DNA of 64,000 nt from Clostridium chromiireducens (lineage in GTDB: Bacteria > Bacillota > Clostridia > Clostridiales > Clostridiaceae), in the NCBI RefSeq assembly GCF_002029255.1, contig NZ_MZGT01000004.1, positions 62,001 to 126,000 on the forward strand, in the 5' to 3' direction. Below the pieces are notes generated by a model. That model was not told where the DNA came from. It made no database searches and worked only from the letters and a program-made list of their open reading frames with translations. Of the stretch, positions 47,955-57,040 are shown in pieces. The stretch's first letter is position 1. Each line of letters starts with the position of its first letter. The translations under genes and the position numbers were made by a program.

Positions 47955-48611
47955 ATGAAAGAAAATGATAATGCAATGGATTCAAATGATACTAGTAATA
48001 GTTATGATGATGTTGCTAGTACAACAGATGTTGATAAGTCCGAAGATAACAATAAGAATGATAGTCCATTGGAAAAAGGGTTCCTGGTATTTTTTACAGC
48101 AAAAGGCGGTTTCTTTAGAGAATGGGTAATTCCAATAATAGCAGCCATAGGAATAGCATTATTAATAAATAAGTTTTTAGTTTATAATGTTTATATACCT
48201 AGTGAATCAATGGTACCGACTCTAAATGTTGGTGATAAGTTAATGGTAACTAGAGTTTACGATACGAGTAAAATCCAAAGAGGAGATATCATTGTATTTT
48301 ATTCGGAAGAGCTCGATGAGATACTTATAAAAAGAGCAATAGGACTTCCAGGAGATCATATTGTAATACATAATGGTATAGTTAATATAAATGGGGAGGA
48401 TATTAAAGAAGATTATGTAAAAAATAATGAAAAGCTCAATAAGGTACTCGAATTTGACGTACCTGAAAATAAATTTTTCTTTTTAGGTGATAATAGGAGT
48501 CGTTCAAATGATGCTAGAAGATGGATTAATCCATATATAGATGCATCTAACATCCAAGGGAAAGCTAGAATTAAATTTTATCCATTTAAAGATTTTGGAA
48601 GGTTAACTTAA
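47955..48611 (+). CDS. Type I signal peptidase (second of two)
   Basis: The 218-residue protein has an acidic, Asn/Asp/Ser-rich cytoplasmic N-terminus of about 45 residues that the first copy lacks, one membrane segment (about 58-78), S85 in SESMVPTLN and K126 in ILIKRAIGLPGD, and FFLGDNRSRSNDARRW. ATG 47955 is chosen because AAGGGAGAG sits at the right distance; an in-frame TTG at 47934 is less likely. The extra acidic tail is the main difference between the paralogues. Confidence 0.93.
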   Translation: MKENDNAMDSNDTSNSYDDVASTTDVDKSEDNNKNDSPLEKGFLVFFTAKGGFFREWVIPIIAAIGIALLINKFLVYNVYIPSESMVPTLNVGDKLMVTRVYDTSKIQRGDIIVFYSEELDEILIKRAIGLPGDHIVIHNGIVNINGEDIKEDYVKNNEKLNKVLEFDVPENKFFFLGDNRSRSNDARRWINPYIDASNIQGKARIKFYPFKDFGRLT

Positions 48612-48721
48612 TAGATATTTCTAGGAGTCTTAATATAATTTATTTAGGTGCTTAATTAAGGAAACTCGGTTCACATTCCCTAAGCTTGGAATTAATTTAT
48701 AAAGTGAAAAGAGGATGTTAA

Positions 48722-48943
48722 ATGGATGAAAAGTATATAATAGATAGAGTAGAGGGTAATTATGCAATAGTCGAAAAAGAAAATGGAGATATGCATAAAA
48801 TATCTCTAAGCAGCATTAAAGGCGGCTTTAAAGAAGGAGATATTTTAATTAATAAAAATGAATATTTTGAAGTAGATGAAAATTTCACATTAACTCGAAA
48901 AAAGCAGATAGATGAAAGTATGAAAGATATGTGGGAAGAGTGA
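48722..48943 (+). CDS. DUF3006 small protein
   Basis: The 73-residue protein of the DUF3006 family has the beginning YIIDRVEGNYAIVEKENG and the glycine turn KEGDILIN. Its fold is predicted as a small beta barrel and its function is not established. AGAGGATG precedes the ATG. It lies between the signal peptidase and ftsH genes, 110 bases after the first and 63 before the second. Confidence 0.75.
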   Translation: MDEKYIIDRVEGNYAIVEKENGDMHKISLSSIKGGFKEGDILINKNEYFEVDENFTLTRKKQIDESMKDMWEE

Positions 48944-49006
48944 TCTAATCTATGAATATTATTAATAACAAAGAATATTAAATGAAAATTAAGGGAAGGT
49001 GATTAG

Positions 49007-51172
49007 ATGCAGAATAATAATAACGGAAATAACAAAAAGAATAATAAAAATAAGAATTCTATTACTGTAGCAATTACTTATTTTCTAATAGCTTTTGCAT
49101 TTTTAATGGCATTCAATTATGCCAGGGATACAGCTACGACAAAGGAAATCAATTATAATGAGTTCATAAAATTATTAGATGAAAAACAAATTTCAAAAGT
49201 CACCATAACTAGTGATAATTTATTAATAACGCCAAGTGAAAATAACACTGAATATAAAGGAAAGACTTTATACACAGCAAATGTAAATGATGAGACGTTA
49301 ATAACAAAGTTAAATGCGGCTGGAGTAGATTTTACAGGAAAAAATCCTAAAGAAACTCCTATCATGAATTTTGTGCTTACTTGGATACTGCCTATGGTAC
49401 TTATTTTCTTCATGTGGAGATTCCTATTTTCTAAAATGGGAGGCGGCGGAGGCGGTGTCATGGGCATCGGTAAGAATAACGCCAAAGTTTATATGGAAAG
49501 TGAGATAAAAGTAACATTTGATGACGTTGCAGGTCAAGAAGAAGCTAAGGAATCTTTAAAAGAAGTAATAGATTTCTTAAATGGCCCTGGTAAATACACA
49601 GAGATTGGTGCTAAATTACCTAAAGGTGTTTTACTTGTAGGACCTCCAGGAACAGGAAAAACGTTAATCGCGAAGGCTGTAGCAGGAGAAGCTAAAGTGC
49701 CATTCTTCTCACTCTCAGGTTCAAGCTTTGTTGAAATGTTTGTTGGAGTTGGAGCTTCAAGGGTAAGAGAATTATTTAAAGATGCAGTTGCAAAGTCGCC
49801 ATGTATTATATTTATAGATGAAATTGATGCAATTGGTAAAAGCAGAGATAATCAAATGCAAAGTAATGATGAAAGAGAACAAACTTTAAATCAATTACTT
49901 TCTGAAATGGATGGATTTGATTCATCTAAAGGTATAGTTATACTTGGAGCTACAAATAGACCAGAGATACTTGATAAAGCATTACTTAGACCAGGTAGAT
50001 TTGACAGAAGAGTTATAGTTGATAGACCAGACTTTAAGGGAAGAGAAGCTATACTTCATGTCCATGCTAAAAACGTAATGTTAGGTCCTGATGTAGACTT
50101 ATCTGAGATAGCTAAAAGCACTCCAGGTGCTGTTGGAGCTGACCTTGCAAATATTATTAATGAAGGTGCTTTAAGAGCCGTAAGAAGAAGAAGAAAAACT
50201 GTTCTTCAAGAAGATTTAAGAGAAGCTGTTGAGGTAATAATTGCTGGAAAAGAAAAGAAAGATAGAATCTTATCACCAAAGGAAAGAGAAGTTGTTGCTT
50301 TCCATGAAGTAGGTCATGCACTTGTGGCTGCTTTACTTAAAGGTGCAGATCCAGTACATAAAATAACAATAGTTCCTAGAACTATGGGAGCATTAGGTTA
50401 TACTATGCAGCTGCCAGAGGAAGAAAAATACTTAACCTCTAGAGAGGATATGATAAATCAAATAACTGTAATGTTAGGTGGTAGATCAGCTGAAGAAGAA
50501 GTATTTGATTTAGTTTCCACAGGAGCTTCAAATGATATAGAGAGAGCTACTGGGCAAGCTAGAAGTATGGTTTCAGTCTACGGTATGAGTGAAAGATTTG
50601 ACATGATGGCTTTAGAATCAATACAAAATAGATATTTAGATGGTAGAGCTGTTAGAAACTGTAGTGAAGAAACATCAACTCTTTTAGATGAGGAAACATT
50701 AAGAATCATAAAAACTGCTCATCAGAATGCAAGAAAAATCTTGAGAGAAAATAGAGACTTATTAGATAAGATTTCAGAAGTTCTTTTAGAAAAAGAAACA
50801 ATCTTTGGAGAAGAATTCCTTGACATGATATATGAAAAATATCCAGAGATGAAAGAAGAAAGAGAAAAAGAAAAGTCAGAGAATGAAAAGAAAGTAAAAG
50901 AACTAGCGGAAAGAAGAGCTAAGAAAAATTCTTTAGATGTTGTTATAGATGATAAAGCTGGTACAAAGTCAGAAATTTCAGTTGATGTAGTAAATAAAAA
51001 AGATGAGACCGCATCTGAGAATAAAATTGCATCTGGTGGGCAAACTGAAGATATGAGTAAAATAGATGAGGATTCTAATAAAAAGAATGAGAATCAGGTT
51101 AAAGCTGAGGATAAAAGTGAAACTAAATACCAAAGCAATATGGCTGATACCGAATCTAATAATAATCTATAA
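49007..51172 (+). CDS. ftsH: ATP-dependent zinc metalloprotease FtsH
   Basis: The 721-residue membrane AAA+ protease has two membrane segments (about 19-36 and 124-142) flanking an extracytoplasmic domain, Walker A GPPGTGKT at 208-215, Walker [15 protein letters not shown] region RPGRFDRR and the zinc site H433-EVG-H437. It degrades membrane and cytoplasmic regulators. The final 100 residues (about 620-721) are a highly charged, low-complexity tail rich in Lys, Glu and Ser, longer than in most FtsH proteins. GGGAAGGTG precedes the ATG. Confidence 0.96.
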   Translation: MQNNNNGNNKKNNKNKNSITVAITYFLIAFAFLMAFNYARDTATTKEINYNEFIKLLDEKQISKVTITSDNLLITPSENNTEYKGKTLYTANVNDETLITKLNAAGVDFTGKNPKETPIMNFVLTWILPMVLIFFMWRFLFSKMGGGGGGVMGIGKNNAKVYMESEIKVTFDDVAGQEEAKESLKEVIDFLNGPGKYTEIGAKLPKGVLLVGPPGTGKTLIAKAVAGEAKVPFFSLSGSSFVEMFVGVGASRVRELFKDAVAKSPCIIFIDEIDAIGKSRDNQMQSNDEREQTLNQLLSEMDGFDSSKGIVILGATNRPEILDKALLRPGRFDRRVIVDRPDFKGREAILHVHAKNVMLGPDVDLSEIAKSTPGAVGADLANIINEGALRAVRRRRKTVLQEDLREAVEVIIAGKEKKDRILSPKEREVVAFHEVGHALVAALLKGADPVHKITIVPRTMGALGYTMQLPEEEKYLTSREDMINQITVMLGGRSAEEEVFDLVSTGASNDIERATGQARSMVSVYGMSERFDMMALESIQNRYLDGRAVRNCSEETSTLLDEETLRIIKTAHQNARKILRENRDLLDKISEVLLEKETIFGEEFLDMIYEKYPEMKEEREKEKSENEKKVKELAERRAKKNSLDVVIDDKAGTKSEISVDVVNKKDETASENKIASGGQTEDMSKIDEDSNKKNENQVKAEDKSETKYQSNMADTESNNNL

Positions 51173-51241
51173 ACAAAGATTTATAAATAATAATATTCCA
51201 TAAAATTGTATATTATTATAAGTTAAGATATATTATTAAAG

Positions 51242-51298
51242 AAATGCACAATGGGGATATAGGCTAAAGAAAGTTTTAGCTATACATTGTGCATTTTA
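51242..51298 (+). terminator. Terminator after ftsH
   Basis: AAATGCACAATG (51242-51253) pairs with CATTGTGCATTT near 51285-51296, enclosing an inner GCTAAA/TTTAGC stem, and is followed by T residues. Confidence 0.65.
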
Positions 51299-51405
51299 TA
51301 ATTCTTAGGATATAATTAGTTAATACTTTGTCAAGGGAAGGGAGAACGCGTCTTGTACCTTTTTACTCAATCAATATTCCTTAAGATGGTGAATAGATGA
51401 AAAAG

Positions 51406-51538
51406 CTCTTATAAATAAATGAATTTATAAGAGGATTATAATAGACTATCTAGGAAAAATCATTAAGGTGAATAAGTTATATAAAAACAATAAATGAGTC
51501 TCTTGATTTGATGTTTTATTACTGGCAAGAGGACTCAT
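51406..51538 (+). other. Two hairpins in the leader of the HelD-like gene
   Basis: CTCTTATAAAT (51406-51416) pairs with ATTTATAAGAG (51423-51433). ATGAGTCTCTTG (51494-51505) pairs with CAAGAGGACTCAT (51526-51538) with one bulged base. The second ends about 12 bases before the ribosome site of the next gene, so it may modulate translation or end an upstream transcript. The class is not recognised. Confidence 0.45.
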
Positions 51539-51564
51539 GTTAACTATATTTGGAGGTCGTAATT

Positions 51565-53736
51565 ATGGGTAATCAAATAGATTTTTTAAGAGAAGAAGAA
51601 AAACTAAAAGAAATCTTAGAAATATTAAATAATGAAATTTTAAAGTACTTAGAGAAAAGAAAGAATGTTACAAACTATATTCTTGATGCAAGAAAAAAGT
51701 ATGTAGAAGAGTATAAAGATGATGAAGATCAAATCATCGACTACTTTGATCATGAAAATTACGTTAAAGAAGAAGCTTATAGAACGATTGATAAGAGACT
51801 TATGGAATTTACAAAGCTTAAAGAAATACCTTACTTTGGAAAGGTTACATTTAAAGAAGATGATAATATTCCAGAGGATATATATATAGGTAGATATGGA
51901 CTAACTGTAGAGGACAGTTTTGAGCCTCTAATTGTAGATTGGAGAGCACCAATTGCATCACTTTTTTATAAAGGAACTCTTGGAAAAGCAAGCTTTAATC
52001 CACCATCAGGTGAAATAGAGGTTGATATATTATCAAGAAAGCAGCTTATCATAAAAAGAAGTCAGTTAAAAGGCATATTTGACTCAGCAATAGATGTTAA
52101 AGATGAAATACTGCAAATGGTTTTAACTGAAAATTCATCAGATAAGCTAAAAGACATAGTCATGACCATACAAAAAGAACAGGATGAGATAATAAGAGAA
52201 GATAGAAATAAAATAATTGTTGTAAATGGAGTTGCGGGATCAGGAAAAACTACGATTGCGCTTCATAGAATTTCTTATCTACTTTATAACTTCAGAAAAC
52301 AATTTGGAGACAAAGTATTAATTTTTGGACCTAACGATATTTTTATGGATTATATAGCTCAAGTGCTTCCTTCACTTGGCGAAAGCAATATAAAACAAAC
52401 TACTTTTGAAAATTTTGCAATCAAGCAAATAGGGTTAAGATACGAAAAATTTAAAAGTTTGGGAAGTTATATTGAAGATGCCATGAATGAAAATGAAGAC
52501 GCTTTGGCAGAATATAAGTATAAGAGTTCTAGGGAATTTGTTGAACTATTAAATTCCAATATAGAAAAGTTAGATAGGGAATACTTTAAAATACAAGCAA
52601 TTAAATTTAATAATGAGGAAATTGTTTCAGTCAAAGAGGTAGAAGAATTATTTAATAAATATTATAAAGATATGCCTCTATTTAGAAGAAGTGAAAAGAT
52701 TAAGAGAGTATTGACCTCTAAAATTAAGGATAAAAGAGATGAAGAATTATATAAAATAAATGCTGAGTTTAAAGAAAAAATAAATAGTTTATCAGCAGAA
52801 GATTTAGAAATAGAAAAAACTCATTTAGAATATTTAAGAAAAATGGAAATAAGAAAAATTATAAGAGCTGTTATGAACTCTCGTGATGAATTAGATTCTT
52901 GGGTTAAAGTTAAACCAATTATAGATATTTATAAAAAGATTATTAATCCAAATGCGTTTTCAGAAAATGCTGAAAAAGTTAATGAGATTACTGAAGGAAT
53001 TAATAAAAATTATGAAGATGATTTAGGATACATGGATTTAGCAGGAATTCTTTATTTGATGGTTAAATTAACAGGATTAAAATCAAAAGAAGAGATAAAG
53101 CATATTGTAATTGATGAAGCACAAGACTATAGCTTTATGCAATTTGAAATAATCAAAGAAATAACTGGATGCAATAGCTATACAATAGTTGGAGACTCAA
53201 ATCAAAGATTAATTGAAACTAACGAAGAACCAGCAATGCTTCACTTAGATCAAGTATTCAAAGATTCTAACGTTGAAATTAAGAAGTATGAATTAAACAA
53301 GAGTTATAGATCAACTCAAGAGATAATGCAGTATTCAAATAAATTCTTAGACAAAGATAGAATAGTTCCTTTAGTCAGAAAAGGTGAGCCTGTTATTGAG
53401 GAAGAAGTTTCAAACAATGAAGAACTTATAGATACGCTTATTTCTATAATTGAGGATTATGAGGAAGATGGTTATGAAAATGTCGCTGTAATATTTAAAG
53501 GGAAGAAAGAGCTTAGTGAATTTGCGCCTCTTATTAAGGAAAAAATCAACATACAAAACTTAGATAATGACGATATACTTTATAAGGGCGGAAAAGTGCT
53601 TATGCCAGCATATTTAGCTAAGGGATTAGAGTTTGACGGAGTAATAATAGTTGAAAATGAGCGGATTCAGCCTTTAGTTAAATATATTATGTGCACTAGA
53701 GCATTACACCGATTATCTGTAGTAAAATGCTTATAG
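51565..53736 (+). CDS. HelD-like UvrD-family helicase
   Basis: The 723-residue superfamily 1 helicase of the HelD type, which in Bacillus releases stalled RNA polymerase, has an N-terminal coiled coil (about 1-60), a DWRAPIASLFY motif and an ATPase core with Walker A GVAGSGKTT near 222-230, IDEAQDYSFMQ, VGDSNQR and LNKSYRST. The end reads AKGLEFDGVIIV then CTRALHR. The segment between those last two motifs is shorter than I expect, a possible small internal deletion. ATG 51565 follows GGAGGT. Confidence 0.88.
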   Translation: MGNQIDFLREEEKLKEILEILNNEILKYLEKRKNVTNYILDARKKYVEEYKDDEDQIIDYFDHENYVKEEAYRTIDKRLMEFTKLKEIPYFGKVTFKEDDNIPEDIYIGRYGLTVEDSFEPLIVDWRAPIASLFYKGTLGKASFNPPSGEIEVDILSRKQLIIKRSQLKGIFDSAIDVKDEILQMVLTENSSDKLKDIVMTIQKEQDEIIREDRNKIIVVNGVAGSGKTTIALHRISYLLYNFRKQFGDKVLIFGPNDIFMDYIAQVLPSLGESNIKQTTFENFAIKQIGLRYEKFKSLGSYIEDAMNENEDALAEYKYKSSREFVELLNSNIEKLDREYFKIQAIKFNNEEIVSVKEVEELFNKYYKDMPLFRRSEKIKRVLTSKIKDKRDEELYKINAEFKEKINSLSAEDLEIEKTHLEYLRKMEIRKIIRAVMNSRDELDSWVKVKPIIDIYKKIINPNAFSENAEKVNEITEGINKNYEDDLGYMDLAGILYLMVKLTGLKSKEEIKHIVIDEAQDYSFMQFEIIKEITGCNSYTIVGDSNQRLIETNEEPAMLHLDQVFKDSNVEIKKYELNKSYRSTQEIMQYSNKFLDKDRIVPLVRKGEPVIEEEVSNNEELIDTLISIIEDYEEDGYENVAVIFKGKKELSEFAPLIKEKINIQNLDNDDILYKGGKVLMPAYLAKGLEFDGVIIVENERIQPLVKYIMCTRALHRLSVVKCL

Positions 53737-53763
53737 AAATCAATGAATATTAGGTTTAAGATA

Positions 53764-53870
53764 TAACTTATCGAAAGTGAGTAGACTCTGTTATTTCGGT
53801 TGCTGTAGAATAATGCTGAATATTTTATCGGGATTTATGCAAAATGAAAAAATATTCAGCATAAATATAA
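53764..53870 (+). repeat. Dispersed palindrome element, copy F (truncated)
   Basis: It starts like copy H (AACTTATCGAAAGTGAG, CTCTGTTATTTCGGTTGCTGTAGAA) but lacks the core boxes and the right half. Instead ATGCTGAATATTTT (53813-53826) pairs with AAAATATTCAGCAT (53849-53862). It is 27 bases after the HelD stop codon. The remaining 53871-54115 is AT-rich with no gene. Confidence 0.6.
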
Positions 53871-54115
53871 GTATATCGCAATAAATTAATATATAAATAA
53901 AAAATATTGAGATATACTAATTTATACATAGAAATATAGCAATTAATACATTTATGATTATCATTGATCATAAATGTTGTAAATAAGCCACAGTTTTTAA
54001 TTTTATCATATAAAAACTTATCATGTAGGGTGTGAGTGTAATATAGGAAAATATACTTAGAGTACAAAAAATTTAATATTAATTCATAAAAGTTAAAAAA
54101 AATACTATATTTCTA

Positions 54116-54144
54116 TTGAGTAAATATAAAATAATGTGTATAAT
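54116..54144 (+). promoter_or_regulatory. Promoter of the amino acid transporter leader
   Basis: TTGAGT (54116-54121), a spacer of exactly 17 bases and TATAAT (54139-54144). The predicted start near 54151 coincides with the beginning of the structured leader. Confidence 0.75.
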
Positions 54145-54149
54145 TATGC

Positions 54150-54296
54150 TATCGACATTGAGGGAATCAAGTGAAACTTGATTCGGGTGGGGTTTGATCC
54201 CCATCTGAATCCTAGTTGAACTCATCCAGGAGCGTGCAGCCGTTATCTCCCACTTAAAGAAGTGGGAGTGTTACGGATGCTAGCTATCGGATAAAT
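54150..54296 (+). ncRNA. Structured leader RNA before the amino acid ABC transporter
   Basis: Three hairpins are visible: GAATCAAG/CTTGATTC (54164-54184); GTGGGG/CCCCAT (54187-54204); and a long one with GCAGCCGT (54236-54243) pairing ACGGATGC (54273-54280) outside CTCCCACTT/AAGTGGGAG (54247-54268). The G+C content is far above the surroundings. The unpaired GAACTCATCCAGGAGCG between hairpins 2 and 3 could be a binding core. It starts at the promoter and ends 30 bases before the start codon. There is no terminator, so control would be at translation or stability. I do not recognise a riboswitch class; hairpin 3 also resembles those at IS200/IS605 right ends. Confidence 0.6.
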
Positions 54297-54326
54297 TTAA
54301 ATGAAAAAAATTGGAGGTATATATAA

Positions 54327-55145
54327 ATGAAAGCTGGAATAGTAAAAAAAATAATGGCATTTGCAGCAGCAACAACTATAGCAATAAGTATGGTTGGATG
54401 TGGAAGTGGTGCTGCTGATAAAAAACAAAATTCATTAGAAGCAATTAAAGCAAAAGGGAAACTTGTGATTGGAACAAGTGCTGATTATCCACCATATGAA
54501 TTCCATAAAGAAATAGATGGAAAAGATCAAATAGTTGGATTTGATATTGAAATTGCAAAACAATTTGCAAAAGATTTAGGGGTAGAACTTGAAATAAAGG
54601 ACATGGCTTTTGATGGGTTACTTGTAGCGCTTCAATCAGACAAGATAGACATGGTATTCTCAGGTATGACTCCAACAGATGAAAGAAAACAAAATGCAGA
54701 TTTCTCAGATCTATACTATACTGCAACACATAGATTTGTACTTAGATCAGGAGACGAAGCTTCAATAACTAAAATGGAAGATTTAAAAGGAAAGAAAATT
54801 GGAGTTCAAAAGGGTTCAATTCAAGAACGTATAGCTCAAGAAAACTTTGATAAAGACAGCATTAAGTCATTAGATAAAGTTACTGATTTAATATTAGATC
54901 TAAAGAACAATAAAGTAGATGCTGTTTTAATTGAATTACCAGTAGCTGAAATAAATGTTCAAAAGAATGAAGGTATTGCAATCGCAAAGAATTTAGAAGT
55001 TAAAGATCCAGACGGCGGAACAGCAATAGCTATGAAAAAGAATTCACCAGAATTATTAGCAGAAGTTAATAAGACAATCAAGAAATTAAAGGATGAAGAT
55101 AAAATTAAACAACTTGTAACAGATGCAAATAAGTTAGTAGATTAG
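54327..55145 (+). CDS. Amino acid ABC transporter, substrate-binding lipoprotein
   Basis: The 272-residue protein has a signal peptide and lipobox MVGC with lipidated C25, followed by an SBP_bac_3 domain: GTSADYPPYEF, GFDIEIAKQFAKDLG, FSGMTPTDERKQ and GVQKGSIQE. The sequence suits polar or cationic amino acids; exact specificity is not readable. GGAGGT precedes the ATG. It is first of three transporter genes, separated from the permease by 304 bases. Confidence 0.93.
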   Translation: MKAGIVKKIMAFAAATTIAISMVGCGSGAADKKQNSLEAIKAKGKLVIGTSADYPPYEFHKEIDGKDQIVGFDIEIAKQFAKDLGVELEIKDMAFDGLLVALQSDKIDMVFSGMTPTDERKQNADFSDLYYTATHRFVLRSGDEASITKMEDLKGKKIGVQKGSIQERIAQENFDKDSIKSLDKVTDLILDLKNNKVDAVLIELPVAEINVQKNEGIAIAKNLEVKDPDGGTAIAMKKNSPELLAEVNKTIKKLKDEDKIKQLVTDANKLVD

Positions 55146-55198
55146 TATTATTAAATATAAAGTAATATGATAAAAAATAACGAGTTAAAGATGTGACG

Positions 55199-55282
55199 TA
55201 TATTTTGTGTTAGACAATGAGATATGTTTTATGTATGGTACTGCTGTGCGACATAAAGATAAGGTATGATGCAAAATATACT
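55199..55282 (+). other. Imperfect hairpin between binding protein and permease genes
   Basis: TATTTTGTGTT and ATGCAAAATATA can pair at the base and TTTATG with CATAAA further in, with several mismatches. Such a structure after the binding-protein gene could raise its transcript level relative to the permease; this is inference. The gap 55146-55449 has no other feature. Confidence 0.4.
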
Positions 55283-55449
55283 AACATAATAACTTGTTAT
55301 TTTTTTGAGTAAACATTAAAGCAGTAAATACTTATAATTGGAAATTAACAACAGTTGATAAAAATTAGTTCATAACGTATAATTAAAAATTGGTATAATC
55401 GCTATTAGCAAAATTATTGATAAAGAATTTAGGATTAGGAGGGAAAATA

Positions 55450-56109
55450 TTGAATTTTTCATTTTTGGGAAAATACTCTGAATATTATTTAAAGGGTGCA
55501 GAGATAACAATCGTATTAGCATTTTTTGCAGTGTTATTTGGGACAATTTTGGGGCTTGGATTAACACTTTTAAGACGTTCAAAAATTAAGCCAATTAGTT
55601 ATATAGCAACAGCTTATGTAGAATTTGTAAGAGGTACTCCGCTTCTGGTTCAAATATATATAATATATATAGGTTTGCCTAAGTTAATTGGTATAGACAT
55701 GCCTGACATGACTGTAGGTGCAGTGGCCTTATCATTAAATTCAGCAGCCTATATATCTGAGATAATAAGAGCCGGTATTGAAGCAGTTGATAAGGGTCAA
55801 ATGGAAGCTGCTAGAAGTCTAGGAATGAATCAAAGTTTAGCAATGTTTCATGTTGTAATACCTCAAGCATTTAAGAATATCTTACCTGCCCTTGGTAATG
55901 AGTTTATTTCAGTTATAAAAGAATCTTCAATGGTTTCTGTAATTGGAGTTGCAGAGCTTATGTATAATGCCGGCATAGTAAGAGGAAATACAGCTTTAGG
56001 TTTAGAACCAGTAATAGTTGCGGCAGTAATTTACTTTATTTTAACTTTCACTTTGACAAGAGGATTGGGTTATGTTGAGAGGAGGCTTAAAGCAAGTGAT
56101 ATACGTTAA
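55450..56109 (+). CDS. Amino acid ABC transporter permease
   Basis: The 219-residue membrane protein of the HisM/GlnP type has five membrane segments and the EAA loop [33 protein letters not shown] in part, which contacts the ATPase; [12 protein letters not shown] is also typical. The start is TTG 55450 after AGGAGGG (55438-55443). The ATPase start overlaps its end by 14 bases. Confidence 0.93.
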   Translation: MNFSFLGKYSEYYLKGAEITIVLAFFAVLFGTILGLGLTLLRRSKIKPISYIATAYVEFVRGTPLLVQIYIIYIGLPKLIGIDMPDMTVGAVALSLNSAAYISEIIRAGIEAVDKGQMEAARSLGMNQSLAMFHVVIPQAFKNILPALGNEFISVIKESSMVSVIGVAELMYNAGIVRGNTALGLEPVIVAAVIYFILTFTLTRGLGYVERRLKASDIR

Positions 56110-56818
56110 AGATTTACATAAAAGTTTCGGAAAGAATGAAGTTTTAAGAGGAATAGATGAGCATTTAAAGAAAGGTGAAGTTGTTGTTGTAATTGGACCA
56201 TCTGGTTCAGGAAAGAGTACATTTCTAAGATGCCTTAATTTATTAGAAACTCCTACATCAGGACAAATTACTTTTGAAGGTAAAGATATAACATCAAAAG
56301 CAACTAATATAGATAAAATGAGAGAAAAAATGGGGATGGTATTCCAACATTTTAATTTATTTCCTCATAAAACTGTATGTGAAAATATATGCTTAGCTCC
56401 TATGAAAGTAAAAGGAATGTCAAAAGATGAAGCTAAGAAGATTACAGTATCTTTATTAGAAAAAGTAGGATTAGTAGATAAAATAGATGCTTATCCAGCT
56501 TCGTTATCAGGTGGACAAAAGCAAAGAATTGCGATAGCTAGAGCATTAGCTATGCAGCCAGATGTTATGTTATTTGATGAGCCAACATCGGCATTAGACC
56601 CTGAAATGGTTGGAGAAGTTTTAACTGTTATGAAAGATCTTGCAAAAGAAGGAATGACGATGGTCGTTGTAACTCACGAAATGGGCTTTGCAAGAGAAGT
56701 TGGAGATAGAATACTATTTATGGATGGTGGAAAAATCGTAGAACAAGGAACACCAGACGAAGTATTCAAAAATCCAAAAAACCCACGTACAATAGACTTT
56801 TTATCTAAGGTTCTATAG
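56096..56818 (+). CDS. Amino acid ABC transporter ATP-binding protein
   Basis: The 240-residue ATPase of the GlnQ/HisP type has Walker [10 protein letters not shown] at 34-42, Q loop [12 protein letters not shown], signature LSGGQKQR, Walker [15 protein letters not shown] and H loop VTHEMGFA. The start is taken as GTG 56096, which gives the usual [12 protein letters not shown] beginning and follows GAGGAGG; an in-frame ATG lies at 56072. It is the last gene of the transporter operon. Confidence 0.95.
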   Translation: MIYVKDLHKSFGKNEVLRGIDEHLKKGEVVVVIGPSGSGKSTFLRCLNLLETPTSGQITFEGKDITSKATNIDKMREKMGMVFQHFNLFPHKTVCENICLAPMKVKGMSKDEAKKITVSLLEKVGLVDKIDAYPASLSGGQKQRIAIARALAMQPDVMLFDEPTSALDPEMVGEVLTVMKDLAKEGMTMVVVTHEMGFAREVGDRILFMDGGKIVEQGTPDEVFKNPKNPRTIDFLSKVL

Positions 56819-56839
56819 ATACTTTAGAATTATTCATAT

Positions 56840-57040
56840 ATCAACCGAAATTGGATACATGTTTATTCCATAGGACTAGTGAAAATTTCGATGGAAAACA
56901 CTAAATGGCAGGATGCACCCGCTTCTGCTTGCTCCTGATTTTATCAGGACAAGCAAAAAACGGAACAACCTGCCATTAAGTGTTTTTTCAGCTTATTTTC
57001 ACATGCCTATTCTATTTCGGTTGTTTATCACTTCACTTTA
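56840..57040 (+). repeat. Dispersed long-palindrome element, copy G
   Basis: The core is ATGCACC (56913-56919) facing GGAACAAC (56962-56969), with arms AATGGCAGG and CCTGCCATT below and the apical hairpin TCCTGAT/ATCAGGA above. Below that, AACACT pairs with AGTGTT and further outer arms follow. The right end CGGTTGTTTATCACTTCAC contains, on the minus strand, the stop codon of the CDF gene. Stem sequences are unrelated to those of A, D or H. Confidence 0.85.

Noticed and set aside
53701..53736. Frameshift at the end of the HelD-like gene
   Set aside because: CTRALHR is still in frame and the gene ends normally a few residues later; at most a small in-frame deletion before it.
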